A model generated the notes under the pieces. It searched no databases. It was not told the origin of the DNA and saw only the letters and a program-made list of their open reading frames with translations. The translations under genes and the position numbers were made by a program. Positions 52,548 through 60,716 of a stretch of DNA of 64,000 nucleotides are shown in pieces. The DNA is from Flavobacterium sp. N3904 (GTDB taxonomy: Bacteria; Bacteroidota; Bacteroidia; Flavobacteriales; Flavobacteriaceae). The stretch is from NCBI RefSeq assembly GCF_025947305.1, contig NZ_CP110009.1:62001-126000 (forward strand), given 5' to 3'. Numbering within the stretch: the stretch's first letter is position 1; the number at the start of each line of letters is the position of its first letter.

Positions 52548-53639
52548 CTATGACGTTTTTATACTCCTAAAAATTTTAGATTGTGTTTCCAAAACCGATT
52601 CATTAAAACCATGAGCAGTTTTCGGAAGCAAATAATACTTCTTTTCGGGTGCTTTTATTTTATCAAAATAGGCTTTCGAAGCTTCTTTTGGTGTCATTAG
52701 GTCTTCATTGCCTTGAATCAAGTAAACAGGAATTTTAAACTCTAAATTATCTTGCATCAAGTCAATCGTATCAATCATCGAATGCACTCCCAGTTTGCTG
52801 TCACCGATATAATTGACAAATGAATAATCATCACCATCCTCTCGATTTTGATTGTCTTTCGGACTGTTATAAGCAGTTGCTTCTACAAACCAAGTATCAG
52901 GAGCAGGTGTCGAATTGGCTCTTTCATACTTTTTTAAAACTCTAAATAACTGGCCCGTTTTTTTGGCTCTATCGTAAGGTGGTTTACCAATAGAGTTCAA
53001 CACTTCCAACGATTCCGAGTCGTTTTTATCCTCAGCAATTTTATAAATTTTGGTATAAAATGCTTCATCAATCGCCGGTTTTACAATTTGTGAATGACCC
53101 ACATAAGCATAAAATAAATCTGGTCTTTTGGTTACTATTTTGACTCCTAGTGCCGAGCCCCAGGATGTACCAAAAAGGATGAGTTTTTGTTTTCCCAAAT
53201 GTTTCAAAAGATATTCAGACACTGCAATTCCGTCAGCTGTCATTTGCTCCAATGTTAATGGATTAGCCTGCAAAAATTCAGGTGTCAATTCTGCTGGAGC
53301 GTTACGTCCATACGTTTTTCCTGTTCCTCGCTGATCCCATTGAACAATGATAAAATCCTTTGACAAATCTTTGTACAGATTGTCCGAATAAGGACTTATA
53401 GGACTACCGGGACCGCCGTGAATAAACAAAACAACAGGTTTTGAACTTTCTCCTTTAATCGTTATCCATTGCTTGATGCCGTTGATCAAAACAAAGTTGT
53501 CTTCAGAAATTTGCTTTCTGACAATGGAGTCATGAGCGGTCTTTGCAATTATAGTTTGCGATGGAGATTTAGCAAAAAGTGATGCAGTTAAAAATAAATG
53601 AACTAATACTAATTTTAATGTACTGGAGTAATTTTTCAA
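52548..53639 (-). CDS. Exported alpha/beta hydrolase, prolyl aminopeptidase-like
   Basis: A 363-residue protein with a signal peptide (about residues 1-23). The oxyanion motif HGGPG is at 74-78, WDQRGTG at 101-107, the nucleophile Ser159 in GTSWGS, an Asp in QGNEDLMTPKEA and the catalytic His in KTAHGFNES. HGGPG and DQRG are the signature of proline iminopeptidases (S33). Periplasmic location is unusual for the classical enzyme. Substrate not established. Confidence 0.88.
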   Translation of the reverse strand: MKNYSSTLKLVLVHLFLTASLFAKSPSQTIIAKTAHDSIVRKQISEDNFVLINGIKQWITIKGESSKPVVLFIHGGPGSPISPYSDNLYKDLSKDFIIVQWDQRGTGKTYGRNAPAELTPEFLQANPLTLEQMTADGIAVSEYLLKHLGKQKLILFGTSWGSALGVKIVTKRPDLFYAYVGHSQIVKPAIDEAFYTKIYKIAEDKNDSESLEVLNSIGKPPYDRAKKTGQLFRVLKKYERANSTPAPDTWFVEATAYNSPKDNQNREDGDDYSFVNYIGDSKLGVHSMIDTIDLMQDNLEFKIPVYLIQGNEDLMTPKEASKAYFDKIKAPEKKYYLLPKTAHGFNESVLETQSKIFRSIKTS

Positions 53640-53761
53640 AATGATGGTGGTTTAATGGATTGAAAGCTAATGAGCAGTAAGACTGCATTTTTTCAGTTTG
53701 TTACAGTATTTATACGAATTCTCTCAATTAAGGTTGCTTTTGAACAATCAGTTTAGCCTAA

Positions 53762-54541
53762 TTATTTCTCCACTTTCTCCAAATCTTCCGCTTTGGTTTT
53801 AGTTAAATTCAGTTTATTGAATGCTTCATTATCGGGAATATGCAATTCAAAATCATCCATGTAGTCAATTTCAATTTCAAAATTTGAACCCGATAAATCC
53901 AATACGTGTCCACCTACCTTTTTATCATCCGACAGGAAATGAAAATGATATCCCGGAACATTAAGTCCTTTCATATAATCCGGAAATCGAAAACCAATCA
54001 GTGTTCCAGAAATAGTCCCCAACTCAAATACCGATTGCTTTTTTACGGCATCAATCATCAGAGGATACGGCCTCACTTGTTTGGAAACGCTTCTGGTTTT
54101 TAGAGTCTGACATTTTACTTTGATTTTATACGCCACATATAAATTTTTATTGGGCGATATGGTGTCCAGTAAAGCATAGAGCTTCTTGAGGTCAAATGTT
54201 TGATGTGCAAAAACAACATTGTCTTTATAAAAATTGGTCACAACTGCAAAAGGTGTTTTTTGCGAAGGCAAAACTTCATAAGCTTTTCCATCCGATTTAA
54301 TTTGATAAAAATGATTGTCAAACCCAATCATTTCGCCGTCCAATTCATTAAAAGTTCCGATACCGAAAGTGCCTTTTTTTTGCAAATCGCTAAAAGTCAT
54401 ATCACCATCAAAACCACCTTCCATCAAGGCGTTGATTGTGGCATATTGATAAATCTTAGTGTTTCTGTCTTTTTGGGCGTTGCTCGTAAAATAGGATAAT
54501 GTAATAAGTATAAAGCTAATTGCTTTTAAAGAATAAGTCAT
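53762..54541 (-). CDS. Exported alpha-acetolactate decarboxylase
   Basis: A 259-residue protein with a signal peptide (TYSLKAISFILITLSYFTSNAQ). The GTFNELDGEM block with Glu70, Arg150, and zinc ligands His199, His201 and His212 (GYHFHF and GGHVLDL) correspond, with a constant shift of five, to the known residues of the Bacillus brevis enzyme. It turns acetolactate into acetoin. Export to the periplasm is noteworthy since the substrate forms in the cytoplasm. No acetolactate synthase is nearby. Confidence 0.9.
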   Translation of the reverse strand: MTYSLKAISFILITLSYFTSNAQKDRNTKIYQYATINALMEGGFDGDMTFSDLQKKGTFGIGTFNELDGEMIGFDNHFYQIKSDGKAYEVLPSQKTPFAVVTNFYKDNVVFAHQTFDLKKLYALLDTISPNKNLYVAYKIKVKCQTLKTRSVSKQVRPYPLMIDAVKKQSVFELGTISGTLIGFRFPDYMKGLNVPGYHFHFLSDDKKVGGHVLDLSGSNFEIEIDYMDDFELHIPDNEAFNKLNLTKTKAEDLEKVEK

Positions 54542-54660
54542 TGTAATTTGGTTTCGTTAGAGTAACAAAAGTAACACAATGATCTTGAAAATGAATTACC
54601 GCACATTTGCAGATTAAAAGTTTTTAAAATCTATGGCAATTTTAATCAATGTGGATTCTG

Positions 54661-55053
54661 TTACAAAAGCGGATGTTTTGCCTCATGCCTGAAATACTCA
54701 ATTTTGTGATTGAACATCTCGGCCATCATTTTACCTCTCAGTTTGGCTTCATCAGCATTTTTACCTGTAAATAAGCTATCCACAGTTTCAGTAAAAACTT
54801 CCATCCAACGGTTAAAATGTTCTTTCTCGACAGGGAGTTGTTTGTGCGGTGGAAAAGGACTTCCTGAATAAGTGTGTTCTTCGAGCAAAATAGTTTGCCA
54901 AAAGCGATACATTTTCTCCAAATGTTCTGGCCAACGATCACCTATTTTTTCGTTGAAAATACCACTAATCAGATCGTCTTTTTTCACTTTGGCGTAAAAG
55001 CTGTTGACCAATAATTGAATATCTTCTATGTTTGTTATGTCTTTGTTTGTCAT
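54661..55053 (-). CDS. Group III truncated haemoglobin
   Basis: A 130-residue truncated globin. The start IEDIQLLVNSFYAKVKKDDLISGIF, then WPEHLEKMYRFWQTILLE and LPVEKEHFNRWMEVFTETVD, match group III (Campylobacter Ctb-like) globins; His79 is the likely proximal ligand. Such proteins help to detoxify nitric oxide or handle low oxygen, which fits the Rrf2/ric neighbourhood. Downstream of DUF4136 after a terminator. Confidence 0.92.
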   Translation of the reverse strand: MTNKDITNIEDIQLLVNSFYAKVKKDDLISGIFNEKIGDRWPEHLEKMYRFWQTILLEEHTYSGSPFPPHKQLPVEKEHFNRWMEVFTETVDSLFTGKNADEAKLRGKMMAEMFNHKIEYFRHEAKHPLL

Positions 55054-55068
55054 GATTTATGGATATAA

Positions 55069-55094
55069 AAAAACCTACGCAAAGGTAGGTTTTT
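55069..55094 (-). terminator. Terminator after the DUF4136 gene
   Basis: AAAAACCTAC (55069-55078) and GTAGGTTTTT (55085-55094) form a perfect 10-bp stem with a GCAAAG loop, between the DUF4136 stop and the globin start. Confidence 0.85.
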
Positions 55095-55108
55095 GTCTTT
55101 AACTATTT

Positions 55109-55648
55109 TTATTTTTGGGGAAGTACAGGTGGGTACTGAGCCAAAATTTGAGTTACAAAATCATTAACAATTTTGTCTTTTTCTTCTGCTTTTTTACTTA
55201 GATCCCCTTTTCCTTCTCCTTGCCAAACTAATTCTTTCTTTTTGGCATCAACTAAATCAATATATAAAACCCCTTCTGTAGAGGTGGTAACTGTTGTTTG
55301 CCCTCCGTACAGGTAAGGATTCCATCCCCAACCCCATCCGTAACCCCAACCTGAGTTGAATTGATTGACGCTAACTTGTTCGCGGGATTTAGTAAAAATA
55401 TTAATTAATAAATCGGGTGTTTCGCTTTTTGTAAATCCTTTGGCTAGCATTTGTTGATCAATGGCATTCAGGATTCGTTTTTTATCAATATCTGAAATTT
55501 CCACTTTGTCGATACCTGATTTCATATAGGCATACGTTTTGAACTGTGAAAAATTGACACTTTTATCGTAATCTGAATTTACTTTTATAGTACTGCATGA
55601 GGCTACTATGAAAAGCAATAATAAGGGCAAGAATTTAAATGTTTTCAT
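55109..55648 (-). CDS. DUF4136 lipoprotein
   Basis: A 179-residue lipoprotein. The signal ends IVASC with the lipidated Cys at 18; then comes STIKVNSDYDKSVNFSQFKTYAY, the DUF4136 signature. A Gly/Tyr/Trp-rich loop (GWGYGWGWGWNPYLYGG) precedes a strand region VLYIDLVDAKKKELVWQG, both seen in the family. Function unknown. Confidence 0.92.
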   Translation of the reverse strand: MKTFKFLPLLLLFIVASCSTIKVNSDYDKSVNFSQFKTYAYMKSGIDKVEISDIDKKRILNAIDQQMLAKGFTKSETPDLLINIFTKSREQVSVNQFNSGWGYGWGWGWNPYLYGGQTTVTTSTEGVLYIDLVDAKKKELVWQGEGKGDLSKKAEEKDKIVNDFVTQILAQYPPVLPQK

Positions 55649-55779
55649 GTTTCTGTGTGATTTAAGATAGAATAAATATTAATCAAAAATTATACCATAA
55701 TAATTATCAGAAAGGTAATAATTATTTTTCTACTGGCGAAAAGTTTCTATCAAATCATTTTGTTACTGTTGGCCGCGCT

Positions 55780-55913
55780 AGCCCTGATAGCAGCGGAAAG
55801 CATTTTTGATAAACGAGTATTTTTTTCTTGAACAAAAAGAGCGACCAGAGGAAGCTCCTTTTTGTTCTTAGAAAAAAACGAGTTTGTAAAAAATCTTGGA
55901 GCGAATAGCGTGA
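55780..55913. repeat. Intergenic hairpin element, copy 2
   Basis: Left arm AGCCCTGATAGCAGCGGAAA (from 55780), right arm ending GGAGCGAATAGCGTGA (to 55913), as in copy 1 at 35252. The inner hairpin is much longer: GAACAAAAAG (55830-55839) pairs with CTTTTTGTTC (55857-55866), with A/T runs extending it. Confidence 0.75.
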
Positions 55914-55953
55914 TTGGCTCCTAAAATATTTTAGTGAATAACTTATTTTGTGG

Positions 55954-55981
55954 CTAATAACTAATCACCAATAACTAATTA
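55954..55981. repeat. Heptad repeat at the end of hutU
   Basis: CTAATAA, CTAATCA, CCAATAA, CTAATTA: four 7-bp units directly downstream of the hutU stop (minus strand). Confidence 0.8.
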
Positions 55982-57961
55982 CTATTCTAATAATGCATCG
56001 TCTACTAAATTGGGTAATGTTACTTTTAACAAAGGCTCAACTTCCATAGCGCGTTTTATAGCAAAAACAGCTCCTTCGTTACGTGCCCAGCTGCGTCTTG
56101 AGATTCCGTTATTGACATCCCAAAAAAGCATCGAAGCCAAGCGGCGGGAAGCTTCTTTGGAACCGTCCAGCACCATTCCAAAACCACCGTTGATGACTTC
56201 GCCCCAGCCTACGCCACCACCATTGTGTATAGAAACCCAGGTCGCACCACGGAAACTATCCCCAATCACGTTTTGAATTGCCATATCGGCCGTAAAACGA
56301 GAGCCATCATAAATATTGGAAGTTTCTCGGTAAGGAGAATCCGTTCCTGAAACGTCATGATGGTCACGCCCCAAAACTACTGTTTCTATCTCGCCTTTGG
56401 CAATCGCCTGATTGAATGCTTCGGCAATTTTTACACGACCTTCGGCATCGGCATATAGGATTCGGGCTTGAGATCCCACAACCAATTTATTTTCTTGTGC
56501 GCCTTTGATCCACTGAATATTATCCTGCATTTGTTGCTGAATTTCAATAGGAGCCGTTTTGGCCATTTCTTCCAGAACTTGACAGGCAATAGCATCTGTT
56601 TTGGCTAAATCTTCAGGCTTTCCAGAGGTACAAACCCAACGGAAAGGTCCGAAACCATAATCAAAACACATAGGTCCCATAATGTCCTGCACATAACTTG
56701 GGTATCTGAAGTCAATTTTATTTTCCGCCATAATATCGGCTCCTGCACGAGAAGCTTCGAGTAAAAAGGCATTTCCGTAATCAAAGAAATAGGTTCCTTT
56801 GGCAGTATGTTTGTTGATAGCCGTTGTATGTCGACGCAAAGTTTCTTGCACTTTTTCCTTGAATAAAATAGGATTGTTCGCCATCATTTCATTGGCTTCT
56901 TCAAATGAAATTCCGACTGGATAATACCCACCTGCCCATGGATTGTGAAGCGAAGTTTGGTCGGAACCCAAATCAATGTAAAGGTTTTCTTCGTCAAAAC
57001 GTTCCCAAACATCGACTACGTTTCCGAGGTAGGCGATAGAAACGGTTTCATTATTGGCTTTCGCCAAAGCGACTCTTTTGACTAATTCGTCAATGTTTTC
57101 AACCACTTCATTTATCCAGCCTTGACTGTGTCGAATATGTGTTATTTTAGCATTTACCTCCGCACAAACTGTGATGCAACCTGCAATATTTCCCGCTTTC
57201 GGCTGTGCGCCACTCATTCCACCCAATCCAGAAGTTACGAATAAGCCGCCTTTTGGTGAGCGTTTTATTTTTCTAAAACCATTCAAAACCGTGATTGTCG
57301 TTCCGTGTACAATTCCCTGTGGGCCTATGTACATATAACTACCCGCAGTCATTTGCCCGTATTGCGAAACGCCCAGGGCATTCATTTTTTCCCAATCATC
57401 AGGTTGAGAATAATTCGGAATCACCATTCCGTTGGTAACCACCACTCTCGGTGCTTCTTTGTGGGAAGGAAACAATCCCATGGGATGTCCGGAATACATC
57501 GTCAACGTTTGCTCATCGGTCATTTCCGATAAGTATTTCATTGTCAATAAATATTGAGCCCAGTTTGAGAAAACCGCACCATTCCCTCCATAGGTAATCA
57601 ATTCGTGCGGATGTTGCGCTACTGCATAATCCAGATTGTTCTGAATCATCAGCATAATGGCTTTGGCTTGCTCGCATTTTCCGGGATATTCCGAGATTGG
57701 ACGGGCATACATTTTATAATCAGGACGCAAACGGTACATATAAATACGACCATAAGTCTCTAGTTCGTTGCGAAATTCAGGAATCAATTCAGCGTGATGT
57801 TTTGGATCAAAATAACGCAAAGCATTTCGAAGCGCCAGTTTTTTCTCGTCGTCAGACAAGATTTCTTTCCGTTTCGGCGCGTGGTTGATGTTGGCTTCAT
57901 ACGGTTTTGGCTGTGGTAATATAGAAGGAATTCCTTGTTGTATTTGTTCTTGAAAAGTCAT
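55982..57961 (-). CDS. hutU: Urocanate hydratase
   Basis: A 659-residue NAD-dependent enzyme of histidine degradation. The blocks GGNGAVFSNWAQYLLTMKYL, TMYSGHPMGLFPSH, GQMTAGSYMYIGPQGIVHGTT and DYGFGPFRWVCTSG (catalytic Cys) are the urocanase signatures. It is about 100 residues longer than the proteobacterial enzyme, as in Bacteroidota. No hutH, hutI or hutG is next to it. Confidence 0.96.
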   Translation of the reverse strand: MTFQEQIQQGIPSILPQPKPYEANINHAPKRKEILSDDEKKLALRNALRYFDPKHHAELIPEFRNELETYGRIYMYRLRPDYKMYARPISEYPGKCEQAKAIMLMIQNNLDYAVAQHPHELITYGGNGAVFSNWAQYLLTMKYLSEMTDEQTLTMYSGHPMGLFPSHKEAPRVVVTNGMVIPNYSQPDDWEKMNALGVSQYGQMTAGSYMYIGPQGIVHGTTITVLNGFRKIKRSPKGGLFVTSGLGGMSGAQPKAGNIAGCITVCAEVNAKITHIRHSQGWINEVVENIDELVKRVALAKANNETVSIAYLGNVVDVWERFDEENLYIDLGSDQTSLHNPWAGGYYPVGISFEEANEMMANNPILFKEKVQETLRRHTTAINKHTAKGTYFFDYGNAFLLEASRAGADIMAENKIDFRYPSYVQDIMGPMCFDYGFGPFRWVCTSGKPEDLAKTDAIACQVLEEMAKTAPIEIQQQMQDNIQWIKGAQENKLVVGSQARILYADAEGRVKIAEAFNQAIAKGEIETVVLGRDHHDVSGTDSPYRETSNIYDGSRFTADMAIQNVIGDSFRGATWVSIHNGGGVGWGEVINGGFGMVLDGSKEASRRLASMLFWDVNNGISRRSWARNEGAVFAIKRAMEVEPLLKVTLPNLVDDALLE

Positions 57962-57970
57962 CTGTTTTTA

Positions 57971-58010
57971 GATTTTTAGATTGTTGGATTGTTGGATTAT
58001 TAGAATTTTA
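57971..58010. repeat. Octad repeat upstream of hutU
   Basis: GATTTTTA, GATTGTTG, GATTGTTG, GATTATTA, GAATTTTA: five 8-bp units immediately before the hutU ATG. It shares GATTATTA with 33544. Confidence 0.85.
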
Positions 58011-58066
58011 TAAACTCAATAAAGCACATCTATCAATCTTTTTGGTTGTATTTATTTAGATTTTTC

Positions 58067-58098
58067 GAACTGTCGAATAATCTAAAAATCGAATAATC
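58067..58098. repeat. Octad repeat, second block
   Basis: GAACTGTC, GAATAATC, TAAAAATC, GAATAATC: four 8-bp units, partly complementary to the TTAGATTTTTCGA just before them. Confidence 0.75.
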
Positions 58099-58220
58099 AT
58101 TGTTTAATTAAAATGACAAACTTAGGGATACCGTATATCCGACCTATGGTAGGACTTATGAATTTTAATTCTATATTTTAAAGAAAGGATGTCCATTATA
58201 ATTATTGAAATATTTAAAAT

Positions 58221-58263
58221 ACTGTTTTCTGAATTCTGCCTTCTGAATACTGCAAACTGATTA
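58221..58263. repeat. Heptad repeat before the DUF5522 stop
   Basis: ACTGTTT, TCTGAAT, TCTGCCT, TCTGAAT, ACTGCAA, ACTGATT: six 7-bp units ending in the DUF5522 stop codon (58261-58263). Confidence 0.8.
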
Positions 58264-58437
58264 CTTTTTCAAAAGCCCCGTTTTCTTATCAAATCCATAA
58301 GGACAATGACGACAACCACTTTTACAACAATAGCCTCTTTTCAAATGGTATTTTTCGGTAAAACATCTGTAACCTTCGGGTGTATAATAAAAATCTTCTC
58401 CCTCAATTAATTTATTTTCATTACTTTGTTCTGCCAT
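58261..58437 (-). CDS. DUF5522 small Cys-rich protein
   Basis: A 58-residue protein starting at the ATG 58435-58437. An extended frame to 58551 would overlap the divergent gene and adds a basic tail that does not resemble the family. The core EGEDFYYTPEGYRCFTEKYH is followed by CCKSGCRHCPYGFDKK with four Cys, likely a metal site. Function unknown. Confidence 0.85.
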   Translation of the reverse strand: MAEQSNENKLIEGEDFYYTPEGYRCFTEKYHLKRGYCCKSGCRHCPYGFDKKTGLLKK

Positions 58438-58531
58438 TCTGTTTTTTATGCTTGAAATTCGTCTCTGAACGATTGTGTTTTTCTTTAATTTGACGCAAAT
58501 TGCTTGTACAAATCTATAAATTTTATAATCA

Positions 58532-58873
58532 ATGTTTGTTATTGTTGCCAAATATTTAATTCCTAAAGGATATCGCGGGCTAACCGTCTTTCCTTTTATG
58601 TTTATAAAACATCAATTCGATTCTGAAAATAAAGTGCTAATAAACCACGAAAAAATACATATCAGACAACAATTAGAATTATTAGTATTGCCTTTTTATG
58701 TTTGGTATTTTGTCGAATATGCGGTACGTTTGTTCCAGTATAAAAACGCAAATCTAGCCTATAGGAATATCAGTTTTGAAAGAGAAGCTTATGCCAATGA
58801 ACTCGATTTTGACTATTTGAAAAAGAGAACTTTTTTTAGTTTTTTAAACCATTTAAAAACTAATAAATCCTAA
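58532..58873 (+). CDS. Small HExxH protein, minimal gluzincin-like
   Basis: A 113-residue protein. The zinc motif HEKIH (residues 39-43) sits in INHEKIHIRQQLE; a hydrophobic stretch LVLPFYVWYFVEYAV follows, and SFEREAYANE (81-90) could provide the third ligand. The pattern recalls the peptidase domain of M56/BlaR1-type proteins cut to its core. The start is ATG at 58532. It is followed at 3 nt by the ACC-deaminase-like gene, so the two are cotranscribed. Confidence 0.8.
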   Translation: MFVIVAKYLIPKGYRGLTVFPFMFIKHQFDSENKVLINHEKIHIRQQLELLVLPFYVWYFVEYAVRLFQYKNANLAYRNISFEREAYANELDFDYLKKRTFFSFLNHLKTNKS

Positions 58874-58876
58874 ACA

Positions 58877-59773
58877 TTGAATCAAAAAATAACATACGAA
58901 TTACCCAATGGAATTTCTCTTGAAATAAAAAGAGAAGATTTGCTTCATCCCTTTATATCGGGGAATAAATTTAGGAAGCTAAAGTATAATTTGCTTCAGG
59001 CGAAAGCCGAAAACAAGGAAACAGTATTGACCTTTGGCGGGGCTTATTCCAATCATATTGCGGCGGTTGCTTATGCAGGGAAAGAACAAGGTTTTAAAAC
59101 CATTGGCGTGATTCGCGGAGATGAGTTGGGCGATAAAATTGACGAAAACCCAACATTGAAGTTTGCCCAAGAATGTGGAATGCAATTCGAATTTGTGACC
59201 CGAGAAGCTTATCGGCATAAAACCGAACCGGATTTTATAATTAACCTACAACTCAAATTTGGATCATTTTACCTTGTTCCAGAAGGCGGAACCAATGAGT
59301 ATGCCATAAAAGGATGCGAAGAAATATTGACTGAGGAAGATATTAAATTTGATTATATATGTTGTGCGGTAGGAACTGGTGGCACCATTTCGGGGATTAT
59401 TAACAGCGCATTACCGCATCAAAAAGTTTTGGGATTTCCGGCATTAAAAGGAGATTTTTTAAAAGATGAAATTCGTAAATTTGCCATCAACGAAAATTGG
59501 GAATTAATCACCGACTATCATTTTGGGGGTTACGGAAAGGTAAATGAAGAACTGATTCAGTTTATAAACCAATTTCATGAACAAACTGGAATTCCCTTAG
59601 ATCCAATTTATACGGGAAAGATGGTTTTTGGCGTTATAGATTTAATTCAGATGAACTATTTTCCCAATAACACAAAAATTCTGTTGATTCATACGGGAGG
59701 ATTACAGGGAATTAGAGGAATGAATGCGCTTTTGAAAAGTAAAAACAAAACATTGATTGAGGTTCAACAATAA
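58877..59773 (+). CDS. ACC deaminase / D-cysteine desulfhydrase-like PLP enzyme
   Basis: A 298-residue fold-type II PLP enzyme. The start is TTG (58877-58879), 3 nt after the preceding stop; there is no ATG before the conserved region. REDLLHPFISGNKFRKLKY carries the PLP Lys31; GGAYSNHIAAVAYA gives Ser58-Asn59-His60. It could be ACC deaminase or D-cysteine desulfhydrase; the motifs do not decide. Confidence 0.9.
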   Translation: MNQKITYELPNGISLEIKREDLLHPFISGNKFRKLKYNLLQAKAENKETVLTFGGAYSNHIAAVAYAGKEQGFKTIGVIRGDELGDKIDENPTLKFAQECGMQFEFVTREAYRHKTEPDFIINLQLKFGSFYLVPEGGTNEYAIKGCEEILTEEDIKFDYICCAVGTGGTISGIINSALPHQKVLGFPALKGDFLKDEIRKFAINENWELITDYHFGGYGKVNEELIQFINQFHEQTGIPLDPIYTGKMVFGVIDLIQMNYFPNNTKILLIHTGGLQGIRGMNALLKSKNKTLIEVQQ

Positions 59774-59807
59774 AAAAAGTAAAAACACAACACCCAAACA
59801 CAACTTC

Positions 59808-60632
59808 ATGTTTAAAAAAATAATTTTATTTCTTCTAATTGGAACAATCGTCGGATGTGGTTCTTCGAAATCAACCATCGTGACGACAAAGAAACCAGTA
59901 GGATGGAAATACTCCAAACCCACTCAAAACGGAAGTAGTAGCAAAGTGTCTTCACAATCTACCACAAAACCAATATCGACAAATGAAGTGACTTATGCCT
60001 ACATTGCACAATACAACACTGTTGCAATGGCCAATATGAAAACCTACGGAATTCCTGCCAGTATTATTTTGGCACAGGGAATTCTAGAATCAGGTGCTGG
60101 ACAAAGTGATTTGGCAATGAATGCCAACAACCATTTCGGTATCAAATGTCATAACGACTGGACTGGAGACAAGGTCTACAAAGATGATGATTCCCTTCAG
60201 GAATGTTTTCGAAAATACAATCAAGCCTCCGAATCCTACCAAGACCACGCAATGGTATTGACCAGTAAAAAAAGATATGCCAATTTATTTACCTTGCCAA
60301 AAGGAGATTACAAATCCTGGGCAAAAGGTTTGAAAGATGCCGGGTATGCGACAGACCCTAGATATCCTGAAAAATTAATAAGTTATATTGAAACCTATAA
60401 CTTAAGTCAATATGATACTAAAGTTTTAGGGAATAAAATCGCAAAAGAGCAAGCCAAAGTATTGCTTGATGATAATTTTGGTGCCGATGAAGCCAGTTTG
60501 TATGAAATTCAAAAAGGAGATACTTTTTATTCCGTTTCCAAAAAATTCAATTTGACCGTAGAAGAATTAAAACAGAAAAATAATCTAACAGAGAATACAC
60601 TTTCAATTGGACAGAAGCTGATTGTGAAGTAA
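59808..60632 (+). CDS. Lipoprotein glucosaminidase with LysM domain
   Basis: A 274-residue lipoprotein. I start at the ATG 59808-59810, whose signal FKKIILFLLIGTIVGCGSS has a lipobox Cys at 16; an upstream extension overlaps the previous gene. The GH73-type domain (SIILAQGILESGAGQSDLA, with the catalytic Glu, then NNHFGIKCH) is followed by a C-terminal LysM (YEIQKGDTFYSVSKKFNLT to LSIGQKLIVK). It should cleave peptidoglycan at N-acetylglucosamine. Confidence 0.93.
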   Translation: MFKKIILFLLIGTIVGCGSSKSTIVTTKKPVGWKYSKPTQNGSSSKVSSQSTTKPISTNEVTYAYIAQYNTVAMANMKTYGIPASIILAQGILESGAGQSDLAMNANNHFGIKCHNDWTGDKVYKDDDSLQECFRKYNQASESYQDHAMVLTSKKRYANLFTLPKGDYKSWAKGLKDAGYATDPRYPEKLISYIETYNLSQYDTKVLGNKIAKEQAKVLLDDNFGADEASLYEIQKGDTFYSVSKKFNLTVEELKQKNNLTENTLSIGQKLIVK

Positions 60633-60637
60633 GATGG

Positions 60638-60665
60638 CAGTGTTCAGTTTTTAGTAATCAGTCAA
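60638..60665. repeat. Heptad repeat upstream of hemL
   Basis: CAGTGTT, CAGTTTT, TAGTAAT, CAGTCAA in 7-bp steps (60638-60665), 5 nt after the glucosaminidase stop. Confidence 0.75.
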
Positions 60666-60680
60666 GTCTTAATGCCTAAT

Positions 60681-60712
60681 AATCCAATAATCGAACAATC
60701 AAAGAATCCAAA
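60681..60712. repeat. Octad repeat running into the hemL start
   Basis: AATCCAAT, AATCGAAC, AATCAAAG, AATCCAAA: four 8-bp units ending 4 nt before the hemL ATG. It is the inverted form of the 33544/57971 octads. Confidence 0.8.
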
Positions 60713-60716
60713 AATA

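Larger units (their letters stand above)
55649..55981. other. Intergenic region between hutU and DUF4136
   Basis: About 330 bp without a gene. It contains copy 2 of the hairpin element (55780-55913) and the heptad array at 55954-55981. Confidence 0.7.

Noticed and set aside
58438..58551. Long form of the DUF5522 protein
   Set aside because: It overlaps the divergent gene and the added residues do not match the family.
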